DNA of 64,000 nt from Panulirus ornatus. Its lineage: Eukaryota; Arthropoda; Malacostraca; Decapoda; Palinuridae. A program made the position numbers and the translations under genes. The notes under the pieces are model-generated. The model saw nothing but the letters and a program-made list of their open reading frames with translations, had not been told where the DNA came from and ran no database searches. Each line of letters opens with the position of its first letter. Position 1 is the first letter of the stretch. This document shows, one piece after another, positions 1 to 11,777 of the stretch. Location of the stretch: contig NC_092235.1 of assembly GCF_036320965.1 (NCBI RefSeq), forward strand, positions 3,271,191-3,335,190. Direction: 5' to 3'.

Positions 1-330
1 GATTTTCTGTTAGATACAAACATGCTAATGTAATCTGTTCCTTATGATCATAAATGTTTATGTTTTTAAAACGTTTTTATCATGTCTTAAGGATTCTGGC
101 TTACAGACATTGGTTCTGAACAACCATTATAATGCAACACAATACATATTTATCATAAATAAATCATTTATCACAATAACCATTATGTTTGTACCAGAAT
201 CTTTACGTCCTCAATCACGTTTGTTAATATATAAGGAATTTTTCCGCCACATTTCAATACATAACATATATCTACAGGTGTGGAAATATATGTTTATGTT
301 TTTATACATATTTCTTTGGCTTTTATAATT
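1..330 (+). repeat. Partial copy of an unrecognised dispersed locus
   Basis: This AT-rich stretch matches by eye the end of two other blocks in the window: about 57180-57370 on the plus strand and the reverse complement of about 61000-61200. Shared landmarks include the run around 119-150 ending in ATGCAACACAATACAT and the CACGTTTGTTAATAT stretch near 217-231. The rest of the unit would lie left of the window. No coding frame is convincing here, and the function is unknown. Confidence 0.5.
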
Positions 331-378
331 AAGGTGTAAGATATCCGTCTGAAGAAAATACTAGATAATATTATAGGT

Positions 379-379
<1 letters not shown>

Positions 380-430
<51 letters not shown>

Positions 431-537
431 AGCGCACATAGGAGTGAAAACATATTTTACACTTACAAGGTTAAGAGACGGGGCAACACGAGTGTACAAA
501 TCCTTCCTCAAAAGACTCACGTGATAATGATTAAAGT

Positions 538-598
<61 letters not shown>
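380..598. repeat. GT array (380-427) and CA array (539-598) around a unique stretch
   Basis: Two dinucleotide arrays of opposite phase are separated by about 110 bp of unique sequence, so their transcripts could pair. The second array directly abuts the 385-bp conserved core. Open frames here are only Cys-Val or Thr-His runs. Confidence 0.9.
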
Positions 599-602
<4 letters not shown>

Positions 603-983
603 CGGCGCCAGGCTGGAGGCGGGGCATCGTGACGTCACAGGCAAGTCCCTCCCCCCGCCAGATCCAAACATGTGTTGTGTCTGGTGATGGCGGTTCAAGA
701 TTTCCCACATTTATATTGATCTTTACATTATCATCCACTCCCAAAGTCACCTGGCATTCTTGTGTTTCAACAACAGACGTGATATATGCAACACCAGGCA
801 AACATTGTACCATTATCTGATAGGTTAATTGGTGCACAATCAAGAACCAGTGAATTTCATCGCCGCCATAAGTAAGTAAGGAAGGTGACTTTAATGATGA
901 TAAATACGACCTGGTATGGCTGTGTCTACACACTACCGCCATCTGGTCAACATTGTACATACCAACATTTAAACTGTGACATT
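599..983 (-). other. 385-bp conserved core, copy 1
   Basis: These 385 bp are identical, base for base by eye, to 11393-11777, and differ at one or very few bases from the reverse complement at 54421-54805. Next to copies 1 and 2 the sequence is still homologous but only roughly 65-70% similar. The minus strand is open throughout, potentially encoding a frame with residues such as NVGMYNVDQMAVV near its start, but I recognise no domain. A CRE palindrome TGACGTCA lies at 630-637. It could be a duplicated exon, a regulatory element or a gene-conversion tract. Confidence 0.7.
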
Positions 984-1540
984 TAAACACAATTTTTCAA
1001 AATTCCTCCCACAAACGCGAACTTAAAATCCATCCATTCAACTCCGTCATTTATTCAGGAACATTTAAGCGTCAGTATTCGAGCGTTATCATTTCAGCTG
1101 CGTTATTTGATCAGAGACTTTTAAACTACATTATATAAAGACAAACCTTGAAAGTATGTCATTTAAACGAAAATTTGTGCAAAGCGTCATTGAAACTTAA
1201 ACTTTTGATCCCGTCAATAACTTTAAAATTCTCTCAAACAACTGCGAACTTTTAAACTCCGTCAAATTGCAGCTGTTTTAGGAAATGTCTCATTTAATTG
1301 AAAAAAATTATAGTCACTTAATTCAAGGATATCCTTTGAAGTCTGTCTTATATAATGAACCATCAAACTCCGTCTCTGGAAATAAACATAAGCTTTAGTT
1401 CAGTTACTGGAAAGGAAGTTTGTACATTCTATTGAAGTCCATCACTTAACGCGAACTTTTAAATCCTTCCATTTAGCTGGGCCATTCATTCCCTGGCTAC
1501 CATTCATAATATGGCCTTTTAAACTCTGTGTCTACGATGT
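984..1540. other. Diverged flank of the conserved core
   Basis: This AT-rich stretch aligns with 11778-12300 through shared short blocks such as AACGCGAACTT, CAGCTGCGTTATTT and CGCGAACTTTTAAATCCTTC, with many substitutions and indels between. It is full of a loose motif (AACTTTTAAAnTCCGTCAT). No coding frame is convincing. Confidence 0.55.
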
Positions 1541-1559
1541 TCTGTTCACCGTTGTCCAC

Positions 1560-2150
1560 AGTATCGAGATAGCACCAGGAACATAAGATAATGCTTCATA
1601 CCCTCACATACATTCCTTACCTCTCATATGTAATGCAACGAAAACACAGCCCACACTCCACAACCAGGCCCTACAACCCTGTCCGTGGTTTACCCCATTT
1701 GATTCATATGTCCTGCTTCAGTTCACTGATAGCAGGTCGTCCCCTGTAAATCACATCGCCCCAGTTCACTTTATCCTATACACGCCTCTCACGTGACCTT
1801 GAGCATATTCAGGCCCTGATCACTCAAACTCTTGTTCACTTCCTCCATCCATCTCCAATATGGTCGCCCTAATCTTGTCCTCTACACTTCTGACACATGT
1901 ATCCTCCTTTAACCTCCCCTCACTCACTCTCTCCAAATGTCTAAACCATTTCAGTACACCTTCTTCAGCTCTGTCAACCATGCTCTATTTATCATCACAC
2001 ATCTCTCTTACCCTATCATTACTTACTGGATCAACCCGCGTCACACCACATGTTGTCCTCAGACATTTCATTTTCAACACATTCACTCTATCATCAAATC
2101 TTCCTCATACTGTCTCTACCTTCACCGCCGACTGACATCACTATTCAAGC
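1560..2150 (-). mobile_element. RTE-type LINE fragment (3' RT end and tail), diverged
   Basis: On the minus strand this matches the C-terminal part and 3' region of the RTE copy at 43199-46735, including the region encoding its Trp-Phe-Gly-His motif (here 1930-1960) and the GGTTTACCCCA tail motif at 1687-1698. It has many substitutions and is an old, dead copy. Confidence 0.7.
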
Positions 2151-2395
2151 TCAGAAATGTCTATACCATCTTTATTGTACCTGAGCCGCGCCCCAGCCAG
2201 GTCCTCCTGACTAACTAGAGCCACACACACACACACACACACAGGCACCACCAGCTGGACACAATACACAACACAACACACACAATCCTCCTGGGTCCAT
2301 CTCACACCACCTACCAAGATGTGCTCATCTGGCTGACCACGTCCACCCCACCAACACCACCCCTGCCCCCCATCACCTCCACCCCCGGCACAATG

Positions 2396-2398
<3 letters not shown>

Positions 2399-2468
<70 letters not shown>
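2399..2468. repeat. (CT)n microsatellite
   Basis: About 35 uninterrupted CT units. A short (CA)n lies at 2222-2243. The region 2244-2398 is GC-richer than its surroundings, but no frame is convincing. Confidence 0.95.
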
Positions 2469-2469
<1 letters not shown>

Positions 2470-2471
<2 letters not shown>

Positions 2472-3600
2472 ATCCCCACGGACCGCCGTTCGTCAGTACA
2501 CTCGACTTGTACCAATCACAGCTGGAACACAGAGATATAAGACCAGTCCTATACCTATCATTGTGAAAGTCATCAACAATCCATGAACAAGTACACAAGC
2601 TAAGCAGGTAAACTGCTGCTCAGTTTTCCACTTATCGACTTAGTTAAGACAAACAAAATATCACCAGGTGTAGGTACCACAGTGGTGTGTGCCCGACTGA
2701 CTCAGTAACATCATTACTGGAACTCCACCAGAGTCTGTGTTGTCGCTTACCCCTCCGGAGCCACAGTCGACCGACCCCACATAAATAGCAATTGATAGTT
2801 TGAGGAAAATAATGATTCCTGCCTTAAAGGTCAATAGTGAGGAATGGTCGGTCTTCAAGATTATTGCTCTGATGTTAACAAACATGGCCAAGTGAATCTT
2901 GTCATTTGTAGTAGAAACGTTAATTCTATTATGGAAGTGAGCAATGGAAGGAGTGATGCACATTGATCAGGTGGAGGAAGTAGGTGAGGTAAGGTGTGGT
3001 GGTCAGTCACACCATTTACATGTTGGTCACAGGAAGAGTTTAGTAAACACTATCGTCTCTCACAAGAATGAACCAGGTTTGTTCTGGAGAAGATAAGAGG
3101 AAGGGAGGAAGGCTGCCTAGATGGAAGAGGTCAATTATGGTAAGATTACTGGAATGATTGACATTATTATATTTGATGTAGGAATAATGAGCCTCATAGT
3201 TTGCCTGATCTTCGTAACGTTCATCACGATCACTTTATGTAATAACTCACAATGATATATAATCTCCACATCTCACTCCCTCACTCATACTCTAGTTCTT
3301 TAATATAACACCAGTGCAAAACATAATTGCTCACTTACCAAAGATATTAGCGCCGTGTGCCTTAATTACTAATTCATCCTCATTCTTAATAAAAATAACA
3401 AGAACATTCATCTATCGAGGCTTCTAATGAGTCTAATAGGCTATCAATGATGACATTTATATTCATCTTCCTTCAACCTTCTGAAATGTTAATCTTCTTT
3501 CATGTGTAACCTCAAAATCAGTTCAGGTTTTGCCACACTAAAACCATAAATTCATGAACTTGGTATTTTCAACTATTTTACCATTCCAATTTTTTATTGA
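2470..3600. other. No recognisable gene
   Basis: AT-rich unique-looking sequence with short open frames only. I see no domain, RNA gene, inverted repeat or tandem array. Confidence 0.5.
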
Positions 3601-3629
3601 AGGATAAGTTATGAAGATTCACTTCTCTA

Positions 3630-3945
3630 CTCTCGTCCCAAGCCTCTCTCTCCTGTCCAGCCTGACTCTCGTCCCAAGCCTCTCTCTCCTGTCCTGCCTG
3701 ACTCTCGTCCCAAGCCTCTCTCTCCTGTCCTGCCTGACTCTCGTCCCAAGCCTCTCTCTCCTGTCCTGCCTGACTCTTGTCCCAAGCCTCTCTCTCCTGT
3801 CCTGCCTGACTCTCGTCCCAAGCCTCTCTCTCCTGTCCTGCCTGACTCTCGTCCCAAGCCTCTCTCTCCTGTCCTGCCTGACTCTTGTCCCAAGCCTCTC
3901 TCTCCTGTCCTGCCTGACTCTCGTCCCAAGCCTCTCTATATCTCC
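3630..3945. repeat. 36-bp minisatellite, about 8.5 copies
   Basis: The unit begins CTCTCGTCCCAAGCCTCTCT and ends CCTGCCTGA. As 36 is a multiple of three, the array stays open in several frames (12-residue [12 protein letters not shown] repeat on plus), which is not evidence of a gene. Degenerate derivatives continue to about 4090. The same unit recurs in the same orientation at 27580-27755. Confidence 0.95.
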
Positions 3946-4609
3946 AGCCTCTCCCATCCTAAGCCTCTCTCTTGCCCCGCCTCTCTCACCCCACACCATC
4001 TCTCCATCACAGCCATACTTCCATCCTGGGATACTCTCTCGTGTGCAGCCTACCTCTTATCCCAAGCCTCTCTCTCGTGTCTATCTTCTCTCTCTTTAAA
4101 GTGAGGCTTGATCATTATTTGTCACTCTCCACTATGGAATAATTCAGTTAATCAGTTATGATCATAACGCAGTGGTATATCATGCTACCTTCTCAACCAG
4201 TGATCTCTCCCTGGCCAGGTAACATACCAACATTGATTAACCCATGTCACCTGCTTTGTGAGAGTAAGTAAGATTTATAATATCATTCTTCAACATTAGG
4301 AATAATATAGTCATGGTAAGTCGGGAGGCTGGAGCATAGATATATCCTTACTGTTGTCTTTATGACTGAAAGTGAAGGGATGCATGTCCTTGGTGATGGC
4401 ATGCATGATATATTCATGTTCATTCTACCTTATGACTTTCATGTAAACATTTCCTTCCGCCATATCAATCCTGCAAGGTATTTTTTCTACCTGTTTTCCG
4501 TGCTGCGTGTTGCCGGAGGGAGTGGAGGATGGGGAGGGAACCTTTGCTTTGCTCTCCGTTTCTTCTACTGCTGTTATGGCAATACATTTTGTTAAGTAGT
4601 GTTAAGGCC

Positions 4610-5335
4610 AGACCTCCTGGCTGTGTGTTCTGTGTATCTATGTAACTCCAAGCCTTTCTCGCGCCTGGCCTGGCTTCATCCTTAGCTTATCTCTCGTATC
4701 AACTCTTACTGTCGCCCTAAACCTTCCTCTCGTGTCCAGTCTCTCTCATCCGAAGGCTATCTCTCCTTTACAGTCTCTCTCATCCGATGTCTCTCTCTCG
4801 TATCCATCCTAACTCTCATCCCAAGCGTTTCTCTCGTGTCCAGCCTTTCTCACAGCAAACCTCTCCCTCCTTCACAGCCTTACGTTTCCTCAACCCCTTC
4901 CTTGTGTCCAGCTTCTCTTATCATAAGTTTATGTCTCATTCACAGCGTCATTCTTATCCCAAGCCTCTCTCATTTATAGCCTTTTTCACATCCCAAGCCT
5001 CCTCCGCCTGTTCTGCCTTTCTCACATAAAGTCTCTCTTTCAAATCCTCATTCCTCACAAACCTATCTCATGTTCAGACTCCCTCATCCCAACCCTCTCT
5101 CTCTGGTACAACCCAACCCTCATCCCAAGCCTCTCTCTCTGGTACAACCCAACCCTCATCCCAAGCCTCTCTCTCTCTGGTACAACCCAACCCTCATCCC
5201 AAGCCTCTCTCTCCTTCAAAGCCTCACTCTCCGGCCAAACATCTTGTGTTCAGCCTCTCTCATCCCGAGCCTTTCTCTCCTACAAAGCCTCACTCTCATC
5301 CCAGGCCTGCCTCTCCCTCCCTCTACACCAGCGGT
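4610..5335. repeat. Degenerate pyrimidine-rich satellite related to the 36-bp repeat
   Basis: Imperfect units share the core CATCCCAAGCCTCTCTCT. Inside are a clean run of three 36-38-bp units at 5095-5210 and a stretch (4679-4928) that reappears inverted at 15491-15740. Confidence 0.75.
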
Positions 5336-5869
5336 ATTTAAACATTTTCAGTGTTGCAGGTCCACATGAATTTGGGGAAGAATTAGAGAAATTATGGAAC
5401 TCTTTATAATGTGTCCCATTTTCTCAATGTTGCTTGAAATCTTACAATTGCATGTGCCGGGCTACCACAATAACCGCCACCTGATTGCCACTCTCCTGGA
5501 GGAGGAGGAAGAAGCCGATGTTGTGATAGTAAACATCACATGATGCATCACTAATGGTCATAACATCAAACATTATGGCTACACATCCCGACAATCACCA
5601 GACTGTGTGTGGCACAGCACGAAGGACGGAGTCGCCCGCCAGTCTTGTACGAAGCACAATACAATATCTCACTACTTCCTGCCGCTTTCAATACTTTCTA
5701 TCAGTCAAGATACTCACACTACGTACGTACGTACGTACACCGTTCTATTATCCTTTGTACATCTTCACAACTGGCGTTTTGGACCTTATCTGAATGAGTC
5801 ACATCAAATGGTTATCAAGAACACAGAACACATAACACTTGTCCACTGTCTTTGTCTTTCATACTCTAT

Positions 5870-6069
5870 TTTTCATATTTGTTTGCCATTTCCCGCAAGA
5901 ACAAGGTAGCGTCAGGAATAAGTGAATGAATCCTAGAGGGAAACTTAGCTGGGCTCCTTCCTCTGTTCCTTCATTTGGAAAGTAATACAGATGGGGAAGA
6001 TTTCCAACCCCCCCAGTTCTCAACCCACAGTCGCCTTCCACGACATGCAGGAGATACGTATGCAGACAA

Positions 6070-6075
<6 letters not shown>
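5870..6075 (+). mobile_element. SINE-like element, diverged copy
   Basis: The sequence runs from a CATTTCCCGC / GAGGTAGCGT-like motif (5888-5915), through CTCTGTTCCTTC (5961-5972), to CGCCTTCCACGACATGCAG (6031-6049). The order and spacing match the cleaner copy at 47380-47625. A (GACA)n(CA)n array follows directly. Confidence 0.6.

Positions 6076-6152
<77 letters not shown>
6068..6152. repeat. Compound (CAGA)n(CA)n microsatellite
   Basis: A tetranucleotide run passes directly into a CA run. Confidence 0.95.
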
Positions 6153-6156
<4 letters not shown>

Positions 6157-6219
6157 GTAGCGCCGAGAATGGATAAAGGCAAGCAAGGTATGAATATGTA
6201 CATGTGTATATATATTCCT

Positions 6220-6400
6220 ATGAGTCCACGTGGAAAATGAAACACGATAAGTTCCCAAGTGCACTTTCGTGTAATAATCACATCATCAGGGGAGACACAA
6301 GAGAGAAATATAACAGTCAGTTGATATACATCGAAGAGACGTAGCTAGGACGCCATTTGGTAAACATGTGATTGTCCAAGACAGACAACGAGTGTATCAT
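6220..6400 (-). mobile_element. Penelope-like element 3' region
   Basis: This is the same sequence found in both arms of the large inverted repeat (12640-12850 and 53345-53560), here continuous with a GIY-YIG frame upstream on the minus strand. It contains a hammerhead-like core, annotated separately. Confidence 0.6.
6225..6295 (-). ncRNA. Hammerhead-ribozyme-like motif in Penelope element
   Basis: On the minus strand the core CTGATGA (6283-6289) is followed by a short potential stem II (TGT..ACA) and CGAAA (6265-6269), then GTGCACTTGGGAA. Penelope-like elements are known to carry minimal hammerhead motifs, which fits the neighbouring GIY-YIG frame. I did not confirm stems I and III or the cleavage site. 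Confidence 0.45.
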
Positions 6401-6738
6401 AAACTTATCATTTTGCAAATTCTATCAACAATAAAGTTATCTAATTTGTATAGACCATCACTAATATTAAGATTATAATTCTTTGTGTATTTAATAAAAG
6501 AAGATTCAATGATATTTCTCGTGGTAATAGAGTCAGAGTTAATAACTGAGATGGCATTACTCCAGTCAATACAATGATCATAGTTTTTAACGTGATTAAA
6601 CAAGGCATTTGATTCTTGTCCCGTTCTTATACTATATTTATGTTGCTTAAGTCTAACAGAAAGATCCTTACCAGTCTGCCCAACATAAAATTCATCACAA
6701 TTTCCACATGGCACTTTATAGATGCAACCAAGAGAATT
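6397..6738 (-). pseudogene. GIY-YIG endonuclease fragment of a Penelope-like retroelement
   Basis: The frame begins around a GCIYKVPCG stretch (a GIY-type first motif), then shows CDEFYVGQTGK (YVG, the second half of the signature), SVRLKQHK, and a His-containing ALFNHVKNYDH region. This is the C-terminal endonuclease of Penelope-like elements, which nicks DNA for retrotransposition. An in-frame stop lies just upstream and no RT domain is visible, so it is a truncated remnant. Its 3' part is the source of the palindromes at 12405 and 53635. Confidence 0.8.
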
Positions 6739-6799
6739 TTCTGGTTAATTCCTGATTAATATATTCTGTATAGTATTATTGTTGCTAAAGGGAACATTT

Positions 6800-7700
6800 A
6801 AGGCAACATTTAAGATGCGGCCCATCATCTACAGCCGAAAGCAACTCAACATTCGCCCCCAGCTAGATAGTGGCACGTACCAGGAATCACTTAATTAACT
6901 AAAGTAATACAACAACAACAACAACAACAACAACAAAGACAACAATAAAACAAATCAATGCGTCCAAAAATCTTTAACAAAACAAAATTGTGCACATTTG
7001 TATAAAATAACAAGAAGAAAAACATTTCTACGTAATAGAATTGTACACATTGGTATAGAATAACAAGAAGAAAAACATTGCCACATTACAAAAAAATTTC
7101 TATATATGTTACAGAAACACAACATAGTAATAAAATCAATAACAAAAATACTTATCTAAATAAAGACAGGAAACAGTAGATACAGAACATGTTTTGTTAT
7201 ATAACAAAGAATTCTCAAAACAATGCACATCAAACACAAGAAGAAATTCTTAACGAAGACAAAATAAAACAATTTAGAAAGATGCACATTAACAACCCAG
7301 TCTGCAATTCAGTGAAATTCTCTGTTTCTTTTTCAACAGATGAATGTGGTACATTACATAGAGGCAGCCAGTACGATGGTGTTGGGAATGGCTTGGTAAA
7401 CACCATTACTGCCTACCTGTGGTCGCTCCCTTCTGCATTACCACATGAAAATGGCCCAGGGTCATCCTGAACACTGCTCATCTGATTTAGTTCAAATACA
7501 AACTATAAATCACTATACTACAACTACAGCAACGAAACTAAACTCACTACAAAACTATTAACTATAGAATACAAACGAAATAACATTACAAACACGAAAA
7601 GTATTGAAAACACACACACAGCGGAGCAAAGCCATCTTGCAATTAACTTTTAAATCAAAATGTCAGTGTTGATGTAGTGACGTCACAACGAGGCCGCCAG
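6800..7700. other. AT-rich region without a recognisable gene
   Basis: Contains a (CAA)n run near 6910-6937 and two similar stretches around 6985-7020 and 7045-7080 sharing AATAACAAGAAGAAAAACATT, suggesting a small tandem duplication. A 93-codon frame at 7189-7470 shows no known motif. A CRE palindrome TGACGTCA is at 7678-7685. Confidence 0.5.
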
Positions 7701-7713
7701 TAAAACCAGGCGA

Positions 7714-7903
7714 TTAGAAAACTCGTTCTTGTGTGACACAACTTTGCCACGATACCTCCGCTCTACCTCAACCAATTAGAAAACTCGTTCTTGTGTGACA
7801 CAACTTTGCCACGATACCTCCGCTCTACCTCAACCAATTAGAAAACTCGTTCTTGTGTGACGCACAACTTTGCCACGATACCTCCGCTCTACCTCAACCA
7901 ATT
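7714..7903. repeat. Three tandem copies of a ~62-bp unit
   Basis: The unit contains AGAAAACTCGTTCTTGTGTG and CGATACCTCCGCTCTACCTC. The third copy is changed by a small insertion. Confidence 0.9.
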
Positions 7904-7976
7904 TCCAGGAAATTTTCGGAAGAAGCATATATTTTGTATTACATATGATTGTCAAATTATCAAAATGCGTTGCATA

Positions 7977-8125
<149 letters not shown>

Positions 8126-8319
8126 CAAAACCGTATTGCCTCCATATTCACTGAGACTCACAACAGTGATACGCCTTACTTGTATATGGTTCATTCAGAT
8201 CAGACCAGCTTAGCCCACCTGGACAGACGTGAGATGAGACGCGGAACATGACGGTAACATTACCATGTCACGACAGCCACCGACCCACCGGTGCACCACG
8301 GATCAGGCGATGCAGAGAC

Positions 8320-8722
8320 GGGCAGCATGATGACGACCCTGGCTGCACCTGGACACTGGGGACGTCCAACATGATGACGACCCTGGCTGCACCTGGACAC
8401 TGGGGACGTCCAACATGATGACGACCCTGGCTGCACCTGGACACTGGGGACGTCCAACATGATGACGACCCTGGCTGCACCTGGACACTGGGGACGTCCA
8501 GCATGATGACGACCCTGGCTGCACCTGGACACTGGGGACGTCCAGCATGATGACGACCCTGGCTGCACCTGGACACTGGGGACGTCCAACATGATGACGA
8601 CCCTGGCTGCACCTGGACACTGGGGACGTCCAGCATGATGACGACCCTGGCTGCACCTGGACACTGGGGACGTCCAACATGATGACGACCCTGGCTGCAC
8701 CTGGACACTGGGGACGTCCAGC
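8320..8722. repeat. 44-bp minisatellite, about 9 copies
   Basis: The unit includes GATGACGACCCTGGCTGCAC and ACTGGGGACGTCCA, with an AACATG/AGCATG variant. As 44 is not a multiple of three and the minus strand lacks stops in all frames, a 193-codon frame arises by cycling through frames. I do not call it a gene. Confidence 0.95.
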
Positions 8723-8839
8723 AGCAGCAGATAATAATGTGGACGAGTCTGCCTCCGCTCGTCAACCACCACCTTACGCTGAAGCCTCATAATGACTGGA
8801 TGGAGGAAGGTATGGCGATACACCGTCAGTTTACACTTC

Positions 8840-10465
8840 ATGTTTCTCTCGGTTATAAAACTAAAACAAGAAAATATTACTAAGTTTTAGTATTTGTATT
8901 GTATGACTACAGTTAACCCTTGTGTTAGTAATACAGTGGCCGGAGCGGCTACTGTGACATTGATGTAATATCCATTTGATAAATCTCTATCTAAATATGA
9001 CCTTCAGTCATAAAGACTGCACCACAAACCTTTCATTGCCTTGAAATCTTAAGAGAATCAATGTTAACTTTTGTATGTTTTATATATGATCCAGTGACTT
9101 TAACTCCAGCCACCGTTGTAGACAGTCATATCCCTGATATGTGGACACCTGGAACGTTGTAGATAATTTATCATGAAGGTCCCAGTACTGTGTCCACGCC
9201 ACACCCACCCCAACAAAGGGCGCCTGTGGACGACGATGACGAAGGGAGACTCTTCAAGCAAACCTCATCATAAGTTTACAAGGACGATCTCTTTGTGTTT
9301 TCTGTCATCCACTAAGGAATATTTGTCAAGCGTTTGGTGTGTCCACAACTGTTTTATACCTTCGGAGTTATATTTCTTCCTCTTGTGTATCACTAACATT
9401 GACTCTCGGGTCGCCTGAGTTTCACTACAACGAAATTCGCAGACGTTACTAAAGGTGAGACGTAAGACCACGTCAGGTAGTCAACAGATGCGACAACTTG
9501 ACATAACTATCGTAAAATGGTACATTGGATTGTGTTTCCTGCTTGTTTAATTCTTGCTTTGTTTGCATTAACATTTGTCTATTGATTTATAGATTATGGC
9601 TGGAGGTAACCATTGTCAACTCTTCATAATTAATGATGGTCTGTGGTAGGTTTACTCCCTACACCCATCATCCTTCTTGGTTCCAAATCTATTTCAGGCC
9701 ACCCAGACCACTGGTGCCTTGTGGATGTACCAATGTGACCCTATGTTCGTACAATTGTTCTTAAGCCCGTTTCTTAGGCAGTGTTACCTCTGTGTTTTGT
9801 GAAAATTGTCTCCTTACCAGCGAGTATTGTAAGAAAATGGTTTAATAGTCTATCTTGCAACTGCATCAGCTACTACAGATAATCAGAAAGTGTAAACATT
9901 CAGCGGTTCATGAATGCCAAGCGGTTGTTCAAGCCAGGCAAAATGTGTGGATGACCTTGACGGAGTAAGCAATGTGTTGAAGTTATGGCCAGTGGTGTGG
10001 CGAGGTAGGGTCTGGGCAGGCAGGACACGATTGAGTGATGTTTCGTATCGTCAAGCCTCATTCCTTCCCTTGTCTATGTTTTACTTTTGATGACATTCAT
10101 AGAGAATGCAGCTAAGGAGTTACGTTTTCTATACACAACATAGATGCTATTCGTTTTTACAAAATCGTAGTTTACTTGCAAACGGTAAAATCACTCATAT
10201 GTAGCTTTGCCAGGTTTCCTCCTAAATTTGTTCTCCATATTAGATTCATCATACGTCAACGTAACAACTTAACAAAGAGATGGTCACGAAGTACAAAGAT
10301 TAAAAATGATGAAAGGCTTTGATAATCTCGATCTAACAAATTACCTAAGGCTAGATCTTCTGATCTAAGTCGTATTAATGGATGCAGTCTGGTGGGAAAA
10401 CATTCTACCTTCACTGAGGCCAAGTGTTATTTGCTCAACCTAATTGTTAACATACAGACTGATGA
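8840..10465. other. No recognisable gene
   Basis: Mixed-composition sequence. A frame at 9173-9418 starts at an ATG but has no recognisable motif. I see no tandem repeats or transposon motifs. Confidence 0.4.
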
Positions 10466-10654
10466 TTCCCCTGCAACTTCCATGGTATACACACTGACCA
10501 ACTTGGCAAGTGGTACACCGAGTACAACGCCACACCTCCTGACTCCTTCCCAACCCACATGATGAAGGTCATGGACAACTTGTATGACCGCTACCTAACA
10601 TTACCTGGACCCAAGATGACATTAAAAATTATTGATAAATTCTATCTTGCTTGA
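10466..10654 (+). pseudogene. Candidate exon or gene fragment, unknown product
   Basis: This 62-codon stretch has soluble-protein composition (residues such as DQLGKWYTEYN, then PTHMMKVMDNLYDRYL) and GC-richer codons than its surroundings. It begins after two TGA stops and ends at TGA. No clear splice acceptor lies at its left edge, so it may be a decayed exon. I do not recognise the family. It sits just outside the large inverted-repeat arm. Confidence 0.3.
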
Positions 10655-11089
10655 GAGAACAAAATCTTTAATACTAAAGAATGATGGAAAGAAAGAGCAA
10701 GATAATATCTTGGGGGATAAAGTGTGTCGATCACCACAGACAAAATTGAGGATACAACATAGAATAGAGAATTTGTATATGATGATGCTCTTGCCTCCTC
10801 TGACGTCCACATGTTATCCACATAAACACAGTACTTTACTACAGTACATACAGTAATATCAGTCGTAACAACACTATGTATGTAGTCGTGATTACCGTAA
10901 CATGTGAGTGGCAAGATTGGATGACGTAACGTAACAATATCAGACTTCATCATTCTCAATAGTTTAGGTGGATCATGTAATATTTGGCGTTGCTTCATGT
11001 TTTATCAGATGATCAAATGATGGCTGGTCTAATGACCTTCACAAGTCAATGGTCATTAAATCCCACACAGCAACCAACCACTCAGGATG

Positions 11090-11275
11090 ACCAGGAGGGA
11101 GCCACCTGGTGCAGACCAAGTGTACCAGCCTGGTGGAGAGGATCAACTGCTCCACCTCAGGATAAGAGCTGCTCAAGTTCTGTAGTGAGGGACACTCCAA
11201 GTGGCATGTGAAACTACCAGTCTTAGTTATAAACTACCGCCCGGCTGGCCGGTGGGTGGCTGTGGCCAACATGAA
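11090..11275 (+). pseudogene. Candidate exon ending in a repeat-seeding segment
   Basis: One plus frame reads SHLVQTKCTSLVERINC, meets a TAA at 11163-11165, and continues as LLKFCSEGHSKWHVKLPV, then PAGRWVAVANMNPG. It looks protein-like and GC-rich. The same TAA is in the right arm, so the stop predates the duplication or the frame is not coding. The last 12 residues are the segment multiplied in the adjacent minisatellite. Family unknown. Confidence 0.35.
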
Positions 11276-11360
11276 CCCAGGGACTACACACACAAACACA
11301 CACCGCCCACTGACCTGACCACCGGCCGGTGGGTGGCTGTGGCCAACATGAACCCAGGGG

Positions 11361-11392
<32 letters not shown>
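11240..11392 (+). repeat. Minisatellite of exon-end plus CA runs, 2 copies
   Basis: Each unit holds GGCCGGTGGGTGGCTGTGGC, CAACATGAACCCAGGG, a (CA)n run and CCGCCCACTGACCTGACCAC. The right arm has five such units at 54835-55225, so it has expanded or contracted since duplication. Confidence 0.85.
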
Positions 11393-11396
<4 letters not shown>

Positions 11397-11777
11397 CGGC
11401 GCCAGGCTGGAGGCGGGGCATCGTGACGTCACAGGCAAGTCCCTCCCCCCGCCAGATCCAAACATGTGTTGTGTCTGGTGATGGCGGTTCAAGATTTCCC
11501 ACATTTATATTGATCTTTACATTATCATCCACTCCCAAAGTCACCTGGCATTCTTGTGTTTCAACAACAGACGTGATATATGCAACACCAGGCAAACATT
11601 GTACCATTATCTGATAGGTTAATTGGTGCACAATCAAGAACCAGTGAATTTCATCGCCGCCATAAGTAAGTAAGGAAGGTGACTTTAATGATGATAAATA
11701 CGACCTGGTATGGCTGTGTCTACACACTACCGCCATCTGGTCAACATTGTACATACCAACATTTAAACTGTGACATT
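11393..11777 (-). other. 385-bp conserved core, copy 2
   Basis: Identical by eye to copy 1 at 599-983. The boundary is abrupt: after the shared GTGACATT the two copies fall to loosely similar sequence. It has the same open minus-strand frame and the same internal CRE palindrome (near 11424). Confidence 0.7.

Noticed and set aside
3611..4099. Leu/Ser-rich 162-codon gene
   Set aside because: It is a 36-bp minisatellite read through. The same unit occurs at 27580 without an associated gene.
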